From Priapulus caudatus (lineage: Eukaryota > Priapulida > Priapulimorpha > Priapulimorphida > Priapulidae): DNA of 30,316 bases. The position numbers and the translations under genes are program-made. Where the stretch lies: NCBI RefSeq assembly GCF_000485595.1, contig NW_014577236.1, forward strand, positions 333,521 through 363,836, read 5' to 3'. The notes below the pieces were generated by a model, which was not told where the DNA came from, ran no database searches, and was given only the letters and a program-made list of their open reading frames with translations. Numbering within the stretch: the first letter of the stretch is position 1; every line of letters starts with the position of its first letter. Of this stretch, positions 10,801 to 19,100 are shown piece by piece.

Positions 10801-13800
10801 GGCTTGATTTAGGGGAAGCAATAAGAAAATATGATATTTATCATATGCATTTGCGAATCGTTGATGTTTTGGCCCTTAGTTTATTGCTGGTCAATAAACT
10901 GAGCACTCCAGGCATCTCAACATGGGTGTGGTGCAGGCATGGTGTCCCAGCATCATTGCAGTGTTGCAGACACTGCATCGAGCCTACAACACTTGCAACA
11001 GTTGTTTGATGTTCGTTGGATACGAACAAGCACGACTGTTAGTAGCTCTAGTACGTAGTACATAGTACGTTCTAGTGCGTAGTACATAGTACGTTCTAGT
11101 TCGTAGTACATAGAATGTTCTATAGCCCTGCGGCGGAGCTAAGGGCTATAGTACTAGAGCTAGACTGTTAGTGACGCTCATAGGGTCTATGTCCCCCAGG
11201 GTACTGCCGGAACGTACCCTGGTAACTATCTGATATGGTTCGGGTTCGGGTTAGGGTTAGGGAGTAGGCGTAGGCGACTCCCTAGACTCGTTAGTGGAGT
11301 AGGCGAGGTACGGTCCGGCATATTAAATAGTACCAGGGTACGTTCCGGTATACCGGACCGTACCCAGGGTACGTTCCGGCAGTACCCTGGGGGACATAGA
11401 CCCTCTCCGCGTTAGTGACTGCAGTCGGTGTGCTATGACGCCTAACAACCTCATAGCGCTCTCGAAACGAGGAACCTTCCCAAAATGAGATAAGCACAAA
11501 CGACTATCCCTTACGAGTTTAACTCTCACACCTCACTTGCATGTCTCCTGTAATGAAGCAACACTGGCGACGCGTTTTCAGGTAGTTTCGGGACAAGTGC
11601 CCTATCATCATGAAGTGCCTTCTCGTTATTAAGTAAACACATCAGTTATAACTGTCCGCGACGTGTGTTTGTCATGCGTGTGGGCGTTTGCGTCTGCATG
11701 ATAATGCATGAGGTAAGAACTAAGAATATCACATGACGTCACTGCGTTGCACCTTCATGCTGCACCTGGCCATCATGAGCGCGCGTGACTCTCCCTAACA
11801 ACATGAACACTCACTCTGCTGATTCACGCATCCTGTAAATTAGTAGCTTCGCTGGCCGTATCTTTTACGGTGGTTTGGGGGGCAAGTGCAGTACCATCAT
11901 GAGCGCGCGTGACTGTCCCTAACAACATAAACTCTCGCATGCCAATCCAGGCCAACTCTAATGTAGCATCTTTTCGGGTTGTTCTGGGGCAAGTGCGGTC
12001 ACATCGTCAGCTTCACCATGAGCGCGCATGAGCGTTCGTTGCAACATGTCGCGATTCAACGCAACCTATAATGCAGCGTCGCCGTCGCTTCAGGTGGTTC
12101 CGGGGCAAGTGCCGGGAGCCGTGTGCAATAGAGGCGCTGTTCCGCGTGCACGCCGACGCGCGGCTCGGCCAGACGACGACGAACCCCGTCTTCTCGCAGG
12201 ACCGCGGCCGGCCGGCGAGCAATGAGGCGTTCGCCAACCTGATGGCCATCGAGAAGTGCGACATCGTCATCATGAACCCGCTGTTCGGCTCCGGCTTGCC
12301 GCTGCCCTACAAGCCGCAGGTGAGAGCCGCCGATGCACGCGCGGGGGGGGGGGGTATAGAGGGGGAATGGGTTTGGTATGGAGGGGGAATGGGTTTTTTC
12401 ACTCGTTTTTGTTCATATATACAATATTAATATAAGATATTTACACACATTCCACTATATATATTTTTATTTATATTTATTCTTNNNNNNNNNNNNNNNN
12501 NNNNNNNNNNNNNNNNNNNNNNNNNNNNNNNNNNNNNNNNNNNNNNNNNNNNNNNNNNNNNNNNNNNNNNNNNNNNNNNNNNNNNNNNNNNNNNNNNNNN
12601 NNNNNNNNNNNNNNNNNNNNNNNNNNNNNNNNNNNNNNNNNNNNNNNNNNNNNNNNNNNNNNNNNNNNNNNNNNNNNNNNNNNNNNNNNNNNNNNNNNNN
12701 NNNNNNNNNNNNNNNNNNNNNNNNNNNNNNNNNNNNNNNNNNNNNNNNNNNNNNNNNNNNNNNNNNNNNNNNNNNNNNNNNNNNNNNNNNNNNNNNNNNN
12801 NNNNNNNNNNNNNNNNNNNNNNNNNNNNNNNNNNNNNNNNNNNNNNNNNNNNNNNNNNNNNNNNNNNNNNNNNNNNNNNNNNNNNNNNNNNNNNNNNNNN
12901 NNNNNNNNNNNNNNNNNNNNNNNNNNNNNNNNNNNNNNNNNNNNNNNNNNNNNNNNNNNNNNNNNNNNNNNNNNNNNNNNNNNNNNNNNNNNNNNNNNNN
13001 NNNNNNNNNNNNNNNNNNNNNNNNNNNNNNNNNNNNNNNNNNNNNNNNNNNNNNNNNNNNNNNNNNNNNNNNNNNNNNNNNNNNNNNNNNNNNNNNNNNN
13101 NNNNNNNNNNNNNNNNNNNNNNNNNNNNNNNNNNNNNNNNNNNNNNNNNNNNNNNNNNNNNNNNNNNNNNNNNNNNNNNNNNNNNNNNNNNNNNNNNNNN
13201 NNNNNNNNNNNNNNNNNNNNNNNNNNNNNNNNNNNNNNNNNNNNNNNNNNNNNNNNNNNNNNNNNNNNNNNNNNNNNNNNNNNNNNNNNNNNNNNNNNNN
13301 NNNNTTATTAATATTATTATTATTATCATCAGGTGTTATTATCATTATCATCATCATTTTAATATTATTTATCACAGAGTTCAGTGGTTGTCGGGTCGTA
13401 CTTGGTAAGCTTTAGCATACTTATTGCACCGCTCAACAGTATGGCCCCACAACTTTTACCGTATCAGTATTAATGCTACACGGGTAGCATTGCTAACCAC
13501 GGTAATTATTACAGCTTGAAGAGCAAGAGGCAAGTAGGACGTGGAAGCCCCGGTTGAAGTACCACAAGTCCACGTCTTCTTCTGGCAGGTGAGCTTGTAC
13601 ATTGAGCTTTTTTCGCGCAATCACTGATTGCAGGTTCACAAAACATGTCTGTGGGAAGCTCCTCAGGTGGATGTTATTATGCAATAAATCCATTGCAACC
13701 TACACATGTTAAGTCATCTTTCAAAATAATAGTGTTATAGTACGTGCGTGCGTCGTCCGTATGCTGCTGACAGCAGTTGTGAGCACATCCCATAGGTAGT

Positions 13801-16118
13801 CACGTCTGTGGCATGTTGAGTTGCATCACACGCTCTCGTATTGCAGTGACTCGTCTGGTGGCTGGACAGAAGAGTTCCCTCTACACAAGTGTGCCTGCGC
13901 TGGCCAGACGCAGAAAATGCAGGAGCTGCTAGCGCAGGGATACAGCCCGACGGAGATGGACCGGGACTCCTGGGCGCCAATACATTACGCTGCCATGTAC
14001 GTGATGTCCACGACCCACCTAACGTTCAGCTCGATCGATCGATAAATTAACGGCGTGCATATTCGCATTCAGATGGACCTGCGAATAAATACGTAGCTAT
14101 GAAAATAGATTGTGCACGCATCTCAATGAGAGAATTACAGACACACAAATAGAGCTGTAAATACTGCGACAACGCGTCAAGTACAGTTTAATGTATCCAT
14201 GCTTGCTGGCTTAGTGGTGCACACACCAATGCCTGGAGTTGAGCTTCGACTTTGAGAGGTTTTGCTTTCCTCTCACACACCAATGCAAATGCCAGAAGTT
14301 GAGCGACTTTTAGCTTTCCTCTCACACACCAATGCGAATGCTAGGAGTTGATCTTCGACTTCTAGAGGTTTCACTCTCCTCTCACCGACCTTTTAGAGGT
14401 TTTTGTGGGACTTATGAGACGTTTTAGAGGTTTAGAGGACCCTGGGGACTGACTAGCCGAGCTGTCGGTGGCGGCTGTGAGCCGAGCTGATCGCGTGACG
14501 TGTTTGCTTCTCCGCGTGCAGGTACGGCCAGCTGGGAGCGATCCAGGTGCTGCTCAACCACGGCAGCTGCCCGCCGAACATCGAGAACAGCATCGGCTGG
14601 ACGCCGCTGCACTTTGCCGCGCACTACGGCCACTCGTACGTCGTCGAGCTGCTGCTCAACCACCCGTCCGTCAACATCGTGAGTGTCTCGCGTCGCCGGG
14701 CTCCTCGCGACGTCTCGTCGTCTCGAGACACACGAGGGCGAGGCTCTAGTACCTACTCCCCCTCCACGCGACCCCTCCCCTCGCGCGACCCCTCCCCCTC
14801 CGTACGACCCCTCCCCTCGTGCGACCCCTCCCCTCGTGCGACCCCCTCCCCCTCCACGCGACCCCCTCCCCCCTCTACGCGTGGTTCGGCTGTTTTCTTG
14901 AGGGGGTGGTGGGGGTAGCCGAAAATAAGTCCACGGGATATTGTCTTCTGATATACCTTTCTTAACAGAAATCGATGCAAAGTAATGTTGTATATTGATG
15001 CTGGCCGTTGGCTGACCTGTGTCATCAGAAATGCACACGTGGCTACTATACCCTTCCACCGAAGTTGCATCTTCTATCCCTAGTTTGAAGTAGACGCTGA
15101 GAATTCTGGGTAGATAATACGCAGTGTATTACATGTGAATTAATTTAAGAACGCAGTCGGACGTGTTTAGATTCTCCATTGTATTCCGTCTATGATGTTA
15201 TATTCCTTCCATGCGTAACAGAATTCCAAGGATAAGGACGGCAAAGCACCCGTAGATTTGTGCGTCAGCAGCCCAAAGACGGACTGGCAGGCATGTGCAA
15301 AGCTTCTGCAGCGAGCTGCGAACCAAACGGTATGTTGGTAACACGCAAGTTTTGCTACACAGCAAGCCATCGTATTCAGGCCCATCTACTCTTTTGCAAA
15401 CCTATATAACAGCTTTTGTTCTGAGATAGTTACTCGGAAATGTATTACTGGCAGTATGATTACTTTCTATGGTTAATACAATACAATGAAATAATTAATT
15501 GTGGTAGTGATAGCAGTTTAATTTATCAGCAGTCATTATTATCATTAATATTACTGCTATTATTGTTTTTGTTGTTGTTATTGTTGCTGCTGCTGTTGTG
15601 TTGATGTTTTTGTTGCTGCTGTTGTTGTTAATATTATTATTATTATTAAACTTGTATCTCTAAACGTTAGTAGCCTGAATCTTACGTGTACACGCCGGTG
15701 AGACGTGTGCAATGAGGAAGCGCATGCGTCTGACGTTCCCTCTCTCTCTCTCTATCTCGCAGCCGAAGAAGATGCAGGTTTCGTTGCTGGACGGCTCCAA
15801 CATGATGTTGAACCTCGAGGCAGGCAAGGACACGACCGTGCAGCAGCTGCAGGAGCAGCTGATGCGGGAGCTGCAGCTACCCGAGGCTGCCACCAACGTG
15901 TTTGCCTTCTGGGTCTGCTCACCCCACCTACGTAAGCACTGCTGGCAGTACCGATGAATGCGCGAGTGCAGAGAGTAGGGGAGACGGTCCTGATAGTGAG
16001 GGCACCTGCGAGTGAGGGCTGGCTGTTGTTGTAGTGGGCTCTTCATAGGGAGGTTATGTGCACGTGACTGCAGAGCACCTTCTGTTCCAGTCACCTGTAT
16101 GTGTGCGTGTGTGTGTGC

Positions 16119-16163
<45 letters not shown>

Positions 16164-19100
16164 GGCGTGCGTGCGTGCGTGCGTGTGTGTGTATGTGTGC
16201 GCGCGCGCGTGTTCGTGTGCGGCGTGTGTGTGCGTGCGTATGCCCTGCACATGAGGCCAGCGTACTGCGAAGTATAGTAAATTTTGTTAGGCATGTTTCC
16301 AATCGCTCCAAATTCTTCTCCGTTGCCATAATACTTTGGTCAGGTTAGGTGTATATTCTCGCAGAGTTCCAAAGAAGATGCAGGTTATTTTTACTTTTAC
16401 AAAGCTAGTAAGTTAGTAAACGTTAAGCTTACTGTTATATTATATTATATTATATTATATATATTATTATATTGTACTGTTATGTTATATATATACCCCG
16501 CTATGCTTGCTGTTATATATATTATACCCCGCTATACTGTTAAGTTGTCTGTGTTTTTCGCCGCGCCGGCCTGACGTATGCTCGTGTCTGCTTGCAGAAC
16601 TGCAGCTGAAGATGGATCACAAGCCGTGGTACCACCTCGACCTGTGGCAGAGCTCTGTTGTCAACCAGCTGACAGACCTGAGTGACACGTCGCGTGAGCA
16701 ACCGAAGCTCTACCTGCGTCGCGACGCGCGCCTCAGCGTCAGCGAGGAACGTGAGGTGAGGGTCGACCACACACCCTAACGTCTAGTGCTATATATATAT
16801 ATATATATAACAAACAACAAATTCAAATAATAGGTTAAGGGCGTTGTGTTTTAATACACGAGATTTCGAGGTGTACATCTCTTCATCAGGCAGTTCAGGA
16901 GACATCTCGAAAGCTCGCATATTAAAACTTAAACACCCTTAACCTTTTATTTGAATTTGTTTTTTGTCTACATGGGTGTTCGTATGTGATATAATATAGT
17001 GCCTAGGGCTAGGGTGACGATGGCAGTGGTGTATTACGTCCACGCGCATCTGTACTGCGTCAGCGTGGTAGTCGTGGTGCGCCGATGTGTTGCATAACGA
17101 TAGCACTAATACATGTCTGTACTGTATCAGGGTAGAATTTATGCACTGCTATGGGGTTGGGTTAACGCTAGTCCCGTTGTACTGTGTGTGAGTGAAACTT
17201 GTGCACCGATATGTTGCATAACAACAGCACTGATGCAATTCTGTCCTGGGTACTAAATACTAATGCAGTTGTCAGGATTGGATTTATGCAATACTATACT
17301 ATAGCATGATGGTAATAGTGTATGTGTACTATTCTGCAAATTACAATGAGATATGGGTACAGAGAACATGATTGGGCTGTTGGGCTGATACTGTTGGGCA
17401 AATCTAGGTTAGATATTCTTACCTATTCTTAATTACCCCTCCTAATTTCTCACCAAACCTATATATTCTTTAACACTTGCTGACATATCATAAGCACATT
17501 TAACTGAAATGTAATTTTAATCCAATGGGATTATAACAGGAGTGTATAATATTATACAGTGTCTATATATAGACAATCCAGTGATCGAATCTTAGACCGG
17601 TGGTAACGGCCGGAGGGGTTATTGCGACATTACACAATTAACGGGGATCACGCAAGGGGGGGACATAACTAAAAGGGAAAGAAAGGTATACGTTACAAAT
17701 ACGTTACTAATATATTATACACTCCTGATAATTATAGGAGAATGTGCTGCCATCTTACAGCTGTTTGTGACATGTTTTGTGAGTAAAGATCGCTCGCGTG
17801 CTTCTGCAGGTAATCAGCAGATGTCCGACGGCAGTGAGTCTACTGTTCCACGAGGCACACGATAACTACATCAGCTCCAACTACCCCTGCTCTGATCAAG
17901 AGGCGGCCATATTGGCAGCCATATTCCTACAGTACTTGCACGGGGACTACGACGGCAAGAAAACAAAGACATACCTCGCAAAGTGAGTGCAGATTCGTAG
18001 GCGTGGTGCAGAGAGCTGATTGGCCTCGAGGTCACGGGAAGCCAGGAATGCACCGTCGTGTGTGTGTGCGTGCGTATGTGTGCGTGCATGCGTATGTTCA
18101 TGCCTGATTGTGCGTGCCTCTACTTGTGTGTATGCATATGTGTCTGAGTGTGTGTGTATTTGTGTGTGTGTATTTATGTGTGTGCATGTGTGCATGCAAA
18201 CAGGCACATGTGTAAGTTAATCTGCATCTACGCATGCATTTACGCATGCCTACAGGTTGCTCCGGATTACACTGTTCTTGATTTCGTGTGCAGCATCGAT
18301 GTACATGTACATTAAAAACTCGTACTCTACCCGTGCAGAGAAGAACACCTGGAGCGGCTAATACCAAAAGCAAAGATGCGGGCCAGCAAGGGCACGAACT
18401 GGGTGTCGAAGATCGTCACCGAGTACAAGCAGCTGTCGTCGCGGCTGAAGGACAAGAGCCAGTTCAGCCTGCAATACAAGTTCCTGTCATTTTGTTGGCA
18501 TCTGGACGTATACGGGTCAGCCCTCTTTCAGGGCATCGCCTTCACGGGCAAGGTACGTGCGTGCCGCCGAAATTGTTAAAAGTCATGTTTATCCAGTCAT
18601 TTTCATATATCTTAATATAATGCTACACTAATATTACGCACAATAATATTACACACAAGGTATGTGCATTGCATGCTGACAAAATTGTGAATACCCCTAA
18701 ATATCTATAATTATGCATTCACGTTTGTCATAAAACAACATTGAATTTCGAAATCTTCATTTTTGGTCGCTGACATGACACTCGCGACCGTGCTGCCACC
18801 CTGAAAAAAGTTGCGCATTTGCTCATTTATTTTGCATGATACAGACCGAGGTCTAATCACAAAAGTGCAATTATATTTATACCTAAATGCTATTTAACCG
18901 AACGATATTTATTTTAGGACAAATTTATCCATATTATAACTGAAACTATATGTCGTTTATAAGATATTGCAATCCTTCTGCTTTTAAATTAATAAATAAG
19001 AAACACCCTCGGTCTGTAGCCCTTGGTTGAAGTCCTTTTGCACAACTTTTCAAATAGTGCGCTTTGAGTAGTGCCACCGTCGTTGTAATCAAAATGTAGT

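Noticed and set aside
12378-13415. Frames of about 300-345 codons on both strands
   Set aside because: They consist almost wholly of X residues from the N gap; no real coding sequence is shown.
14424-15059. 211-codon minus-strand frame, Gly/Arg-rich
   Set aside because: It lies opposite the ankyrin exon at 14522-14678 and a C-rich minisatellite. Its composition comes from the repeat and from high-GC codons on the true strand.
15660-16250. 196-codon minus-strand frame
   Set aside because: Shadow of the FERM F1 exon (15763-15931) joined to the TG microsatellite.
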